DNA of 45,086 bases from Lachnospiraceae bacterium (GCA_015057835.1 SVDL01000008.1:1-45086); one strand, 5' to 3'. Counted from the first letter of the stretch, positions 32,700-41,888 are shown. The notes: generated by a model from the sequence alone, not told the origin. Made by a program: numbers and translations.

Positions 32700-32723
32700 C
32701 ATCGGAAAATGATTTTTCTTTTC

Positions 32724-33230
32724 TTATGCAGGTTTCGGTATATTGCGTTCGATCTTGAGAACCTTGTATTCGGCTTCTCCTCCCGGCATCACGACGGTGA
32801 CGACATCCTCCACCTTCGCCCCCATCAGGGCTTTCCCCACAGGAGATTCATTGGAGATCTTTCCTGAGCGGCTGTTGGCTTCCGTCGATCCGACAATGGC
32901 AAATTCCAGTTCTTCATCGTATTCAATATCGAAAACGGTGACTCTGCAGCCAATGCCTACCGCGTCCGTGCTGACTTCCTCTTCATCGACGACTTCCGCA
33001 TGCTTCAGAATCTTCTGGATCTCCTCGATACGGGCCTCGATATCGCGCTGTTCGTCCATTGCTGCGTCATACTCTGCGTTTTCGGAAAGGTCACCCTGTT
33101 CGCGGGCTTCTTTGATCTTCTGGGAAACTTCCTTGCGCCGCACGGTGCGGAGCTCTTCCAGTTCATTTTCCAGTTTCTTCAGACCGTCATAGGTCATCAG
33201 ATTTTTCTTCTCGGTTTCCGGTGCTGCCAT
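32724..33230 (-). CDS. greA: Transcription elongation factor GreA
   Basis: 168 residues with the normal layout. An N-terminal antiparallel coiled coil (~10-85, with the acidic tip EARIEEIQKILKHAEVVD nearby) precedes the C-terminal FKBP-like domain (SNESPVGKALMGAKVEDVVTV). It rescues backtracked RNA polymerase by stimulating transcript cleavage. The residues NAEYDAAMDEQ, typical of GreA, are present. It is a single-gene unit with a consensus promoter and its own terminator. Confidence 0.97.
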   Translation of the reverse strand: MAAPETEKKNLMTYDGLKKLENELEELRTVRRKEVSQKIKEAREQGDLSENAEYDAAMDEQRDIEARIEEIQKILKHAEVVDEEEVSTDAVGIGCRVTVFDIEYDEELEFAIVGSTEANSRSGKISNESPVGKALMGAKVEDVVTVVMPGGEAEYKVLKIERNIPKPA

Positions 33231-33274
33231 TTGTTACTCTACCCTCCTCAGTGAATGGGTTATATCAAGCAAGC

Positions 33275-33302
33275 ATTATAGCATTTTGCACATAAATGTC
33301 AA
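33275..33302 (-). promoter_or_regulatory. greA promoter
   Basis: TTGACA (33297-33302), 16 bp, TATAAT (33275-33280): both boxes perfect. The leader is about 40 nt. Confidence 0.85.
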
Positions 33303-33344
33303 TGTGGCCAAAGTATTTTTTAGAAAAAATACAAAAAGAAATTC

Positions 33345-34505
33345 TTATATGCCATTGCCTGCTTCCTCAAATGGCGTGTAGGTCGTATAAATCTTCTTTA
33401 TATTCACGCCTTTTTCCGTCACCAGTTTCTGTCGGACCGTCATAAATTCCCTGTAAACAGAGAGGCCGATCACAATAAGATCCGCGCCGTCATAGTCCGC
33501 TTTCTCCGGATCGCTGATCCTCTGATCCCCGATCTTCCGGAATGCCGGGTCGACCCAGCTCACGATGTCACAGGCACCAGTCCGCTTCATTTTCCTCCAG
33601 ACCGTATCCGAAATGATCCCGGCACCGTAAAGAATGACCTTGCTGTGCAGCGGAATCCCCTCCAGATCGATCAGCAGGCTGCTGTCGCAGTTCATCCGAA
33701 CCGCTTCTTCGAAAATGCTGACGAGCTCCGGGCGGTAGTATTTTCCAAAACACTTTCTGAGAATGCACAGCTGTCCTGTCGTCGGAAAATACTCCCACTT
33801 AAGACACAGCGCCATGAAAATATTATCGATATGATTTATCGTGTCCTCCGTGATCCGGAGCGCCGCAATGTTCGGGTATTTTCTCTCATATTCAGAGGCG
33901 TCTTTGATGCTGTTCAGGTATTTGTCTCCCGTCACCGCCGATACCAGGAGGCCGCAGGCCATCTCCCTGCCTCTTGAGGGATGGGTTTGATGGAGATTCG
34001 TGTCGTGCACACAGACAACCGCTCCCTTTTTAAGATACGGAAGCACACTGAGAAAATCCAGAAGTTCGCCCGGCAGAAGATGCGCTGTATCCAGCATAAG
34101 GAAATCGTATGTTTTTCCGCTTTCCTCCAGAAATGCCGCCGCGATCGATCCCGTGTGCAGTGTCCGAGTGACGCCCCGGCTTCGGAAATACTCTTCCGCC
34201 AGCCCGTAGACATATCCGGTCGGCCGTGAGCAGTCGCCGTCGCAGTATTCCGCAAGATCGATCGATTCGATATCGCAGGGCACGGCGTCGATGTCACAAA
34301 GGCATTTTGCCATGATGACCGTCGTTGCGCCGGAATACACACCGATTTCAAGGATATGACGGGGCTTTTCCATTTTCAGCAGACCGCACAGAAAGGATGT
34401 CTCGTCCTCTCTCATCAGGGGATCATCCCATCCGCTGTCCTTAAGCATGTCATACATTTCATTTCTGGGGCCTTCATAAGGCTGTACCTGATCCCAGTAA
34501 AGCAT
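33345..34505 (-). CDS. SAM methyltransferase fused to a C-terminal Rossmann-like domain
   Basis: 386 residues. Residues ~50-190 carry a Methyltransf_24-type domain (HILEIGVYSGATTVIMA, FLMLDTAHLLPGEL, AVVCVHDTN). Residues ~290-380 form a second nucleotide-binding-like domain (KVILYGAGIISDTVWRKM, then ADLIVIGLSVYREF) resembling those attached to glycosyl- and methyltransferases of cell-surface polysaccharide. The substrate is unknown, perhaps a sugar nucleotide or glycan. It starts 4 bp after dusB with AGAGG in the dusB end, so it is the last gene of the argF-coaX-dusB unit. Confidence 0.75.
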   Translation of the reverse strand: MLYWDQVQPYEGPRNEMYDMLKDSGWDDPLMREDETSFLCGLLKMEKPRHILEIGVYSGATTVIMAKCLCDIDAVPCDIESIDLAEYCDGDCSRPTGYVYGLAEEYFRSRGVTRTLHTGSIAAAFLEESGKTYDFLMLDTAHLLPGELLDFLSVLPYLKKGAVVCVHDTNLHQTHPSRGREMACGLLVSAVTGDKYLNSIKDASEYERKYPNIAALRITEDTINHIDNIFMALCLKWEYFPTTGQLCILRKCFGKYYRPELVSIFEEAVRMNCDSSLLIDLEGIPLHSKVILYGAGIISDTVWRKMKRTGACDIVSWVDPAFRKIGDQRISDPEKADYDGADLIVIGLSVYREFMTVRQKLVTEKGVNIKKIYTTYTPFEEAGNGI

Positions 34506-34509
34506 TCAT

Positions 34510-35625
34510 TTAACCTCTCAGACTTTCTTTCCAATCCGCAAGCAGCTTCTCAAGTTCCTCATACCGGGAGAGCTCATTGGCCCCTCTCCGGACCGCTGCC
34601 GCGTTCTTTCTTCCGCTCATGTACCAGGCGACGTGTTTGCGCATCTGAAGAATTCCCATGGATTCGCCTTTTTCTTCGACCTGCATCCGGGCGTGTTCGA
34701 GGATCGTGTCACAGAGGAGGTCTGTGTCCGGAAATGAAACCTCGCCATGACCGGTATCACGAAGCGGGCCTGTGTCCCGCACAGTCCCTGAAAAAGCATC
34801 TGCTCCTGAAAATGTATCCGTCTGCCCGCGGAGAGCCGCAAGGCACTGTCCGAAGATCCAGGGATTTCCCCGGGACGCCCGTCCGATCATCACGTAATCG
34901 CAGCCGGTCTCCTTCAGCATGCGCAGCACATTTTCGGGGGAATCAGCGTCCCCGTTGCCCATCACTGGAACGGAGACCGCTTCTTTGACTCTCCGGATCA
35001 CGTTCCAGTCCGCATTTCCCGTATAGTACTGCTCCCGGGTCCTTCCATGGACAGCAATGGCAGACGCGCCGGCCTGCTCGCAGATTACCGCCAGTTTCGG
35101 TGCATTTATGTGGTCCGCGTCAAAGCCCGCCCTCATCTTCACCGTCACCGGCCTGTCCGTGGAGCGGACCACGGCCTCCACGATGCGTCCCGCGAGTTCG
35201 GGATCTCTCATAAGGGCGCTGCCCTCGTGGTTATTGACGATCTTCGGCATCGGGCATCCCATGTTGATGTCCAGGATGTCAAATGCGTACTTCCGCGAGA
35301 CATATTCCGCGGCGAGGGCCATCGTATCCGGATCCGGTCCGAAGATCTGCAGAGAGACCGGATGTTCCCCGGGATCGATGGAAATGAGCTCTTCCGTCTT
35401 TTTGTTGCCGTACTTGATCGCGTTCGCGCTGATCATTTCCATGCAGACAATACCCGCGCCACAGCGCTTCGCCAGAGTCCGGAACGGCCGGTCCGTGATG
35501 CCCGCCATCGGGGCGAGGACCAGAGGATTGTCCGGGCGCAAAGACAGGAGCGGCTCCTTTTTCGGCTGCCGCTCCCTGTTCTGATCTGTTTCGGGATGAT
35601 TCCGTGATTTTGCGGGTTCTGTCAT
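34510..35625 (-). CDS. dusB: tRNA-dihydrouridine synthase DusB
   Basis: 371 residues, longer than the usual ~320. The FMN-binding barrel opens with PLVLAPMAGITDRPFR, the catalytic Cys lies in DINMGCPMPKI, and the RNA-binding helical end contains MRKHVAWYMSG. It reduces uridines in tRNA. About 30 extra, repeat-like residues (FSGADAFSG, RDTGPLRDTG) sit between the barrel and the helical domain. The N-terminus is uncertain. ATG 35625 has no ribosome site, whereas a TTG at 35541 follows AAAGGAG and would remove 28 Gln/Arg-rich residues. Confidence 0.93.
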   Translation of the reverse strand: MTEPAKSRNHPETDQNRERQPKKEPLLSLRPDNPLVLAPMAGITDRPFRTLAKRCGAGIVCMEMISANAIKYGNKKTEELISIDPGEHPVSLQIFGPDPDTMALAAEYVSRKYAFDILDINMGCPMPKIVNNHEGSALMRDPELAGRIVEAVVRSTDRPVTVKMRAGFDADHINAPKLAVICEQAGASAIAVHGRTREQYYTGNADWNVIRRVKEAVSVPVMGNGDADSPENVLRMLKETGCDYVMIGRASRGNPWIFGQCLAALRGQTDTFSGADAFSGTVRDTGPLRDTGHGEVSFPDTDLLCDTILEHARMQVEEKGESMGILQMRKHVAWYMSGRKNAAAVRRGANELSRYEELEKLLADWKESLRG

Positions 35626-35717
35626 GGTTCTGTCTGTTCTGTCCGGTGATGCCCTGTGTTTCTGCCTGTTCCGGCTGCATGATGCGTCTTAGCCTGCTCC
35701 GGCATTCTCCGGCCGTA

Positions 35718-36485
35718 TTACCTGTTCTTCGCGTAAAGGATCTGCAGCCCCTTCAGCGTAAGCATTTCATCGTAAATGCTGATTTCGGGCAGCTCGTCCG
35801 CGATGATCTTGCCGAGACCGCCGGTTGCGACGACTCTGACATTTTCCATTTTCCATTCTTCTTTAAGCTTCTCTATAATATACCGGCAGGAGCCGATATA
35901 TCCGAATACAACGCCCGCCTGCATCGCTTCCACCGTATTTCTGGAAATGATCGTTTTCGGCTTACGAAGCTCAATATTAGGCAGCTTTGCCGCTCTCTCG
36001 GACAGCGCGTGCGCGGAAATGGAGATGCCCGGCTGAATGACGCCGGAATAATAGGTCCCGTCTTCTCCCACAAGGTCATAGGTCGTCGCGGTGCCGAAAT
36101 CGATAACGATCAGGTTGCCGCCGTATATCTCATGCGCCGCAACGGCGTCAACAATCTTGTCCGCGCCGAGCTCTTTCGGGTTGTCGATCTTGATGTGAAT
36201 GCCGGTCTTGAGGCCGGGACCCACGATGATCGGCCGGACGTTGAAATATTTGATGATCGCGCTGGTCAGCGAATGCATGATATTCGGCACGACCGAGCTC
36301 ACGATGCAGCCGTCGATCGGGGTAAGAAAATCAAATTTCTCCCTCATCAGGGTCTTCAGATGAAATCCGTATTCGTCCGACGTGCAGGTCTGTTTCGTCG
36401 TCAGACGGAACGTCCCGCACAGGGCTTCGTCATCAAAAAGTCCTACTGTAATATTGGTATTTCCTACGTCTACTGCGAGAAGCAT
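35718..36485 (-). CDS. coaX: Type III pantothenate kinase
   Basis: 255 residues from the ATG that gives the family start MLLAVDVGNTNITVGLF. The actin-fold ATPase motifs are the phosphate-1 loop DVGNTN, the adenine-side IDFGTATTYD and VVATGGLGK. The segment GADKIVDAVAAHEIYGG is also present. It catalyses the first step of CoA synthesis; type III enzymes are not feedback-inhibited by CoA. It sits 31 bp after argF and 92 bp before dusB. CoaX followed by DusB is a common Firmicute order. Confidence 0.96.
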   Translation of the reverse strand: MLLAVDVGNTNITVGLFDDEALCGTFRLTTKQTCTSDEYGFHLKTLMREKFDFLTPIDGCIVSSVVPNIMHSLTSAIIKYFNVRPIIVGPGLKTGIHIKIDNPKELGADKIVDAVAAHEIYGGNLIVIDFGTATTYDLVGEDGTYYSGVIQPGISISAHALSERAAKLPNIELRKPKTIISRNTVEAMQAGVVFGYIGSCRYIIEKLKEEWKMENVRVVATGGLGKIIADELPEISIYDEMLTLKGLQILYAKNR

Positions 36486-36516
36486 ATCTTTGCGCTCTTT
36501 CTTTCCTATTATTATC

Positions 36517-37626
36517 TCACTGCAGTTCCATGACCGGCCCGTCACCCTTTGCGCAGGGCTTGGTGATGAACGGTGCTTTTTCTTCCGGGCTGCCGCATTC
36601 CGGACCTTCGCATCCCGGTCTGCCCATCGGGTCGAAATCGTCCGGGAAGCCGCCTCTCACGATCTCCTCCGGCATCGGCTGATAGTCGCCGAGTGTTGCC
36701 ACCATCACGGCTTTGATCGTGTGCATTCTGTTCTCCGCTTCGTCAAAAACGACGGACTGTGCCGACTCGAAGACCTCTTCCGTCACTTCCTTGCCTTTGA
36801 TCGCCGGCAGGCAGTGCATGAAGATAGTAGAGCTCTTTCCGGTCTTTTTCATGAGTTCCGCGTTGACCTGATACGGTCTCAGGAGCGCTTCACGCTCCGC
36901 GGCCTTCGCCTCTTCGCCCATGGAAGCCCAGACGTCCGTATAGATCACGTCGGCGTCGCTCACCGCGTCCGTGGATTCGGAGAACAGGATCACGGAACCC
37001 GCTTCCGCTGCGTATCCGCGGCACTCCTCGACAAGCGCCGGTTCCGGCCACAGTTCTCTCGGGGCGATGATCACGAGGTCAATGCCCATTTTGCCGCAGC
37101 CGACCATAAGGGAATTGGCCATGTTATTGCGGCCGTCGCCGAGGAAGCAGAATTTCTTCCCCTTAAGTGCTCCCAGATGTTCCCTCATCGTCATGAAATC
37201 CGCGAGGATCTGTGTCGGATGGAAGTCGTCCGTGAGACCGTTCCAGACCGGGACACCGCTGTATTTCGCGAGCGCTTCCACTGTCGACTGCTTAAATCCT
37301 CGGAATTCGATGCCGTCGAACATTCTGCCGAGCACACGGGCAGTGTCTTCCACGCTCTCCTTGCTGCCGAGCTGGATATCATTTACTCCGAGATACTCCG
37401 GAAAACCGCCTTCATCCCGCGCGCCGACGGTAAACGCGCAGCGTGTCCTCGTGGAGGATTTTTCAAAGATCAGTGCAATATTTTTTCTCGCGAGCGTCGT
37501 CCCGAAAATGCCTCTTTTTTTCTTTTCCTTGAGCTTCACGGCGAGATCGAGAAGACCTTCGATCTCTTCCGGTGTGAAATCCCTGAGGGTCAGGAAGGAA
37601 CGTCCTTTGATGTTCAGTTCTGCCAT
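36517..37626 (-). CDS. argF: Ornithine carbamoyltransferase with C-terminal extension
   Basis: 369 residues against ~310-335 normally. The carbamoyl-phosphate site [15 protein letters not shown], the ornithine SMG loop (DVWASMGEE) and the catalytic FMHCLPA are all intact. It makes citrulline for arginine synthesis or runs in reverse in arginine breakdown. The last ~40 residues after the normal end (from about [11 protein letters not shown] on) add three cysteines in CEGPEC and KPCAKGD. The function of this tail is unknown; metal binding is conceivable. No other arginine gene is near. Confidence 0.93.
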   Translation of the reverse strand: MAELNIKGRSFLTLRDFTPEEIEGLLDLAVKLKEKKKRGIFGTTLARKNIALIFEKSSTRTRCAFTVGARDEGGFPEYLGVNDIQLGSKESVEDTARVLGRMFDGIEFRGFKQSTVEALAKYSGVPVWNGLTDDFHPTQILADFMTMREHLGALKGKKFCFLGDGRNNMANSLMVGCGKMGIDLVIIAPRELWPEPALVEECRGYAAEAGSVILFSESTDAVSDADVIYTDVWASMGEEAKAAEREALLRPYQVNAELMKKTGKSSTIFMHCLPAIKGKEVTEEVFESAQSVVFDEAENRMHTIKAVMVATLGDYQPMPEEIVRGGFPDDFDPMGRPGCEGPECGSPEEKAPFITKPCAKGDGPVMELQ

Positions 37627-37670
37627 AATGTACCTGCTTTCTTTCTATTGCACTTCATATTGCTCTAAAG

Positions 37671-38444
37671 TTACTTCACTCTTCTCTGCCGCGCCGCCTC
37701 ATACAGCAGGATTCCCGCTGCCATCGCCGCGTTCAGCGAATTGATATGTTCCGTCATCGGGATCCGGATCCTTACGTCCGCCGCTTCCGCGGCTGCCACG
37801 GTGAGCCCTTTGCTTTCATTTCCTATAAAAAAGCAGGTCCCTCCGGTGTAATCCGGAACGTCGTACACCGTCGATCCCGGAAGGTACGCCGCATAGCTGC
37901 GGATCCCGTGTTCCCAGAGCATTTCCGCAAATGCTTTTGCTTCCTTTACATAAAACACCGGCATCCGGAAAATGGATCCCATCGTCGCCCGCACGACCTT
38001 CGGATTGAAAATATCGACGCTGTCCTCCGTAAAGATCACGGCATCCGCTCCGGCCGCCTCCGCGGTCCTCAGGATCGTTCCTGCATTTCCGGGATCCTGC
38101 AGGTGCTCCGCCGCAAGGAGTAGCGGTGCTTCTTTCCGGAAGATCTCCTGCATTTTCCACGCAGGCTTCTCAAGCAGGGCGATCACCCCCTGCGGATTTT
38201 TTGTGTCGGAAATGCTTCCGAACCGGCTGTCGGCCACGACTTCGTATTCCTGTCCTCTCAGGAGATCGCCGTGCTCCTTTTGAAAGGATTCCGAGACGTA
38301 AATCGCCCGGACAGCTTCCTCCGGAACTTCCTCAAAGATCTTCAGCCCCTCAGCGGCAAAAATCCCTTCGCGGTCCCGTGCCTCCCGGCTCCGCAGGAGT
38401 TCCCGTACTTTCTTCAGTTGTGCGTTGCCGCTGCCTGTAATCAT
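37671..38444 (-). CDS. SpoU/TrmH-family rRNA 2'-O-methyltransferase
   Basis: 257 residues. An N-terminal substrate-binding domain (GIFAAEGLKIFEEV) is followed by the SPOUT knot: motif 1 QDPGNAGTILRTAEAAG, motif 2 CFFIGNESKGL, motif 3 IPMTEHINSLNAAMAAGILLYE. It methylates a ribose in 23S rRNA or tRNA. No ribosome site exists before ATG 38444. The promoter -10 box ends 6 nt before the ATG, so the mRNA may be leaderless. Confidence 0.93.
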   Translation of the reverse strand: MITGSGNAQLKKVRELLRSREARDREGIFAAEGLKIFEEVPEEAVRAIYVSESFQKEHGDLLRGQEYEVVADSRFGSISDTKNPQGVIALLEKPAWKMQEIFRKEAPLLLAAEHLQDPGNAGTILRTAEAAGADAVIFTEDSVDIFNPKVVRATMGSIFRMPVFYVKEAKAFAEMLWEHGIRSYAAYLPGSTVYDVPDYTGGTCFFIGNESKGLTVAAAEAADVRIRIPMTEHINSLNAAMAAGILLYEAARQRRVK

Positions 38445-38450
38445 GCGTAG

Positions 38451-38479
38451 ATTTTACCGCAAACCCGTTCTTTTGTGAA
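38451..38479 (-). promoter_or_regulatory. Promoter of the SpoU-family gene
   Basis: TTCACA (38474-38479), 17 bp, TAAAAT (38451-38456), then 6 nt, then ATG. Start of transcription is expected at or within a base of the A of the ATG. Confidence 0.6.
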
Positions 38480-38517
38480 GGTGGAAAGATGTTGAAATAT
38501 CATAAGGGACAAAACAA

Positions 38518-38545
38518 GGGGAGCGCGGGCTTACCACTGCTCCCC
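38518..38545 (-). terminator. Terminator of the aldo/keto reductase gene
   Basis: Stem GGGGAGC / GCTCCCC with a 14-nt loop, followed on the minus strand by TTGTTTTG. It lies about 30 bp after the stop at 38576. Confidence 0.75.
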
Positions 38546-38575
38546 CCTATTTCATGAACCGGTTTTTTATATTCC

Positions 38576-39694
38576 TCAGCCCTCGTACGCCCTTGCTTTC
38601 TCAAGCAGTTCAATAATCGGCAGATGCTGCGGGCATACGCCCTCGCACTGTCCGCACTGGACGCAGTCACTGGCTTTTCCTTTATTAAGCGTGACCATTC
38701 CGTATTCGCGGATGGTGCGGAATTCCGGGCTTCCCTTCGAGCGGTTGACGACCTTGAAGATCTCCGGGATCGGGATCTCCATCGGGCAGCCCTCCGTGCA
38801 GTAATGGCACGCCGTGCAGGGGATGGATTTGTCATCTTCGATCGCCTGCATAGCTTCTTTGATCACTTCCTGCTCATGTTCATCGAGCGGCTTGAAATCC
38901 TTCATATAGCTCAGATTATCTTCCATCTGCGCAAGACTGCTCATGCCGCTGAGAGCTGTGATGATTCCATCCTGGCTCGCGACAAAGCGGACCGCCCAGC
39001 TGGAGTAGGACATCCCGTTATTTTCGCGGTCAAATATCGCCTTCACCGCAGGAATCGGATCAGCGAGAATGCCGCCCTTGATCGTCTCCATGACCGTCAC
39101 GGGTTTTCCGTGCTTTCTGCAGATCTCCAGACACTCGCGGGAGGCAACACCCGGGTTGTCCCAGTCGGCGTAATTGATCTGAAGCTGGACAAATTCCACA
39201 TCCGGATGTGCGGTGAGCAGCTGTTCAAGAAGCTCCGGATCCGCGTGGAATGAGAATCCGTAATGCTTAATGAGTCCCTTCTCCTTCTGCTCTTTCACAA
39301 AATCCCAGAGGTGATAATTGTCATAGTTTTTGTAATTTCCTCTCTGCAGGGCGTGCAGAAGATAATAGTCAAAATAGCCCGCTCCCGTCCTTTCAAGAGA
39401 AGTGTAAAACTCCGCTTTCGCACTTTCCTCATCATGACAGAGGTCGCCGAACGCGATCAGCTTGTCCGCAAGTGTATAACTGTCACGGGGATAGCGCTCC
39501 ACCAGTGCTTTCCGGATCGCTTCCTCTGAACCCGCATATGCATAAGCTGTGTCAAAATACGTCCCGCCCGCCGCAATAAAGCGGTCGACCATCTCCGAGG
39601 TCTGCGCGACGTCGATCGTACCGTCCTCAAGCCTCGGAAGTCTCATGAGGCCGAAGCCCAGTTTAAAAGTATCTTTTCCCAAATAATCAGCCAT
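38576..39694 (-). CDS. Aldo/keto reductase with C-terminal 4Fe-4S domain
   Basis: 372 residues from the ATG preceded by AAAGGGG. The TIM-barrel AKR domain (~1-270) has GFGLMRLP, the catalytic-type FDTAYAYAGSEEAIRKAL and YTLADKL. The C-terminus carries two cysteine clusters, CTACHYCTEGCP and CVQCGQCEGVCP, which should bind two 4Fe-4S clusters. Such proteins are common in anaerobes and probably take electrons from ferredoxin-like carriers. The substrate is unknown. It is a single gene with its own terminator. Confidence 0.93.
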   Translation of the reverse strand: MADYLGKDTFKLGFGLMRLPRLEDGTIDVAQTSEMVDRFIAAGGTYFDTAYAYAGSEEAIRKALVERYPRDSYTLADKLIAFGDLCHDEESAKAEFYTSLERTGAGYFDYYLLHALQRGNYKNYDNYHLWDFVKEQKEKGLIKHYGFSFHADPELLEQLLTAHPDVEFVQLQINYADWDNPGVASRECLEICRKHGKPVTVMETIKGGILADPIPAVKAIFDRENNGMSYSSWAVRFVASQDGIITALSGMSSLAQMEDNLSYMKDFKPLDEHEQEVIKEAMQAIEDDKSIPCTACHYCTEGCPMEIPIPEIFKVVNRSKGSPEFRTIREYGMVTLNKGKASDCVQCGQCEGVCPQHLPIIELLEKARAYEG

Positions 39695-39767
39695 GTTTTC
39701 CCCTTTCACTTGTGTTGCCTGTGGAATGGAATATGCCTGTAAATCCCGGCTTTTTCACATGTCTATA

Positions 39768-39796
39768 ATTATATGGAATTTAGGCCTTTGATGCAA
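39768..39796 (-). promoter_or_regulatory. Possible promoter of the aldo/keto reductase gene
   Basis: TATAAT (39768-39773) with a weak TTGCAT -35 (39791-39796) inside the end of the CoA-ligase gene. No terminator is visible after that ligase, so read-through is also possible. Confidence 0.4.
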
Positions 39797-41450
39797 TCAG
39801 TTCCGCCGCCAGCTCCCGAAGGCCCGCTTTTTTGATCTTGTTGGAAGCGGTGCGCGGCCAGGTCTTGCTGTCGGAGAAAAAGAAGTACTGCGGGATCTGG
39901 AATTTGGCCAGATGTTCTTTGCAGAAAGCGCGGAGAACTTCCTCCGTCACGGTCTCCGGATCCGTCACGTCCACAAATGCGGCGCCCACCGCGTTGCAGC
40001 GCGGGTCAGGCACGCCGACGCATTCAACGGCGACGACGCCGGGGCAGTCCGCGATCACGCGGTCGAGGAACTGCGGGGAGACATTTTCCCCGTTGATCTT
40101 GTAAACATCGCCGTAGCGGCCGCTGAAGTACAGGTAGCCGTTGTGGTCGATCATGCCGATGTCATTGCTCCGGAACCAGCCGTCTTCGGTAAAGGAAGCC
40201 GCCGTCACTTCGGGATTCTTATAATAGCCGGGCGTCGTCTGCGGCCCGCGGTACTGGATCTCGCCCTGTTTCCCGGTTCCGAGCACTTTTCCGGTGTCGA
40301 AATCGCAGATCCGGATCTCCATCGCGGCTCCGTATTCCGGATCCGTCTCGGTGATGCCGCCCAGTTTTTTCCTGCCGTTGCAGTGCGCGGCGCTGCCGAC
40401 CATGTCCTCCGGCGAGACCATCGTCACCGAAGAAGCGCACTCGCTCATCCCGTATCCGTTGGAAAGATCGGTGACGCCCAGTACTTCCATGCCCTTCTTC
40501 CAGATCCATGTCGGGCAGTTCGTCCAGTAGGCCGCGTGCATGTCCGGCAGGTCGCCGGGCTTCAGATTGCCGTCATTAAGAAGCTTCTGGATCGTGATCG
40601 GCATGCACTGCATGTCGTTGATCCGCTTCTCCTTCATAACGGAAACAGCATAGGAAACATCAAATTTCTTTGTGAGAAATACCGCCGTCCCGGCCGCTAT
40701 CATACAGGTCATAAGGCCGCCGACATAGGCCATGACATGGTACAGCGGCACCGGCAGAAAAACTCTCCTGCCGATCTCGTAGCACCTCGTATAGGCGGTG
40801 GCGAAGGAATCCCTCATGATCATATCGTGCAGCTCGATCACGCCTTTCGGCTCCGACGTGCTTCCGGAGGTAAATAGAATATCGCACATCGAGAACGGAT
40901 CGCCGTGCTCTTTGGCATATTTATAAATATCATCGTCCGGCAGCTCTTCCGCTTCCCTCAGAATGTCCACGGAGCAGACCGTCTTGACCGCGTCTTCAAA
41001 CGGCAGTTTCTCCCCGATCCAGATAAAGCTCTTCAGGTTCGGAACCGCGTCCGGATCCAGAGAGAGACGTTCCCGCAGGACAATATACTGCGCGTCGGAA
41101 CGGGACAGAATGGAATGCAGCTGGATTCTGCCGATCGCCGGATTGACGGGGATCTTGACGGCGCCGATCGCCGCGGCGGCAAATGTCAGGAAGACAAATT
41201 CCGGACAATTTGTGAGCAGCAGGGCTACGTGATCCCCCGCCCGGACGCCGAGCGACATTAAAGCTTTTGCGTAGCGCAGGGATTCTCTGCGCACATCTTC
41301 GTAGGTAAAGACATCGTGGTCAAAGATCACGAATTCATTTTTCGGATAGCGGTCTGCTATATACAGAAACCGCTCCCAGATCGTGGCAGGGATCCATCTC
41401 GGATATAGGCGGTCCAGAGCCTGTCTGTTTTCTTCTACTGTCCCCTTCAT
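39780..41450 (-). CDS. AMP-binding acyl-CoA ligase
   Basis: 556 residues of the ANL superfamily. The A3 phosphate loop FTSGSTSEPKG, A5 GYGMSECASS, A8 SGRYGDVYKINGENVSP and the A10 lysine in ASNKIKKAG are all present. It activates a carboxylic acid to its CoA thioester with ATP. The acid is unknown; similarity of length and motifs to medium-chain, carnitine-type (CaiC) and aryl ligases is noted. AAAGGAG lies upstream of ATG 41450. The cupin and the small protein upstream on the same strand may belong to the same unit, and that unit carries a putative PrpR-type operator. Confidence 0.9.
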   Translation of the reverse strand: MKGTVEENRQALDRLYPRWIPATIWERFLYIADRYPKNEFVIFDHDVFTYEDVRRESLRYAKALMSLGVRAGDHVALLLTNCPEFVFLTFAAAAIGAVKIPVNPAIGRIQLHSILSRSDAQYIVLRERLSLDPDAVPNLKSFIWIGEKLPFEDAVKTVCSVDILREAEELPDDDIYKYAKEHGDPFSMCDILFTSGSTSEPKGVIELHDMIMRDSFATAYTRCYEIGRRVFLPVPLYHVMAYVGGLMTCMIAAGTAVFLTKKFDVSYAVSVMKEKRINDMQCMPITIQKLLNDGNLKPGDLPDMHAAYWTNCPTWIWKKGMEVLGVTDLSNGYGMSECASSVTMVSPEDMVGSAAHCNGRKKLGGITETDPEYGAAMEIRICDFDTGKVLGTGKQGEIQYRGPQTTPGYYKNPEVTAASFTEDGWFRSNDIGMIDHNGYLYFSGRYGDVYKINGENVSPQFLDRVIADCPGVVAVECVGVPDPRCNAVGAAFVDVTDPETVTEEVLRAFCKEHLAKFQIPQYFFFSDSKTWPRTASNKIKKAGLRELAAELIASKA

Positions 41451-41567
41451 AGTACTGGTATCTCCTTTAATATCTGCCGGAAGAACGCTTCTTTCATCTC
41501 CGAAATTTCCTGAAGAAGCGATCTTTCAACCGCAGGTTTTTCAAATCCTTCCCATAACCGCACAACA

Positions 41568-41594
41568 ACTCACCCTCTTACATGCAGGGTGAGT
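41568..41594. terminator. Hairpin between the small unknown gene and the CoA ligase
   Basis: A 9-bp stem ACTCACCCT / AGGGTGAGT with a 9-nt loop and a weak U-tract. It could be an attenuator in front of the ligase gene. Confidence 0.55.
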
Positions 41595-41624
41595 CGTTTG
41601 AAAATGCATCCTCGGCCGTTTAGA

Positions 41625-41888
41625 TTACCTTCTTCTGCCTGCCGGAAGGATCCTGTTCCCCGCCTCATCCGTGACGGAGAATGAGTAGTGAATGCCTCCC
41701 ATAATAGAGGAAGACCCGGCGCTGTAATTTTTCAGCATTTCCGTCCAGCAGGGATTGATCTGCATTTTGGGCGCCTCTTTGAGCGCATCCTGCGCGACAA
41801 GTTCCGAGAGGGTCAGTTCTCTGCCATTTTCCGCGCGGAATCTGATCTGAAGCGCCGAACCGTCATTCTGTGTGATCATAGACTGCAT
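41625..41888 (-). CDS. Small uncharacterised protein
   Basis: 87 residues, soluble, no recognised domain. It starts MQSMITQNDGSALQIRF and ends in a basic GRRR. AAGGGGAG lies before the ATG, and an extended -10 (TGTTATAAT, -10 box 41902-41907) lies so close that the leader would be under 10 nt. It lies 74 bp downstream of the cupin and 174 bp upstream of the CoA ligase. Confidence 0.6.
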   Translation of the reverse strand: MQSMITQNDGSALQIRFRAENGRELTLSELVAQDALKEAPKMQINPCWTEMLKNYSAGSSSIMGGIHYSFSVTDEAGNRILPAGRRR

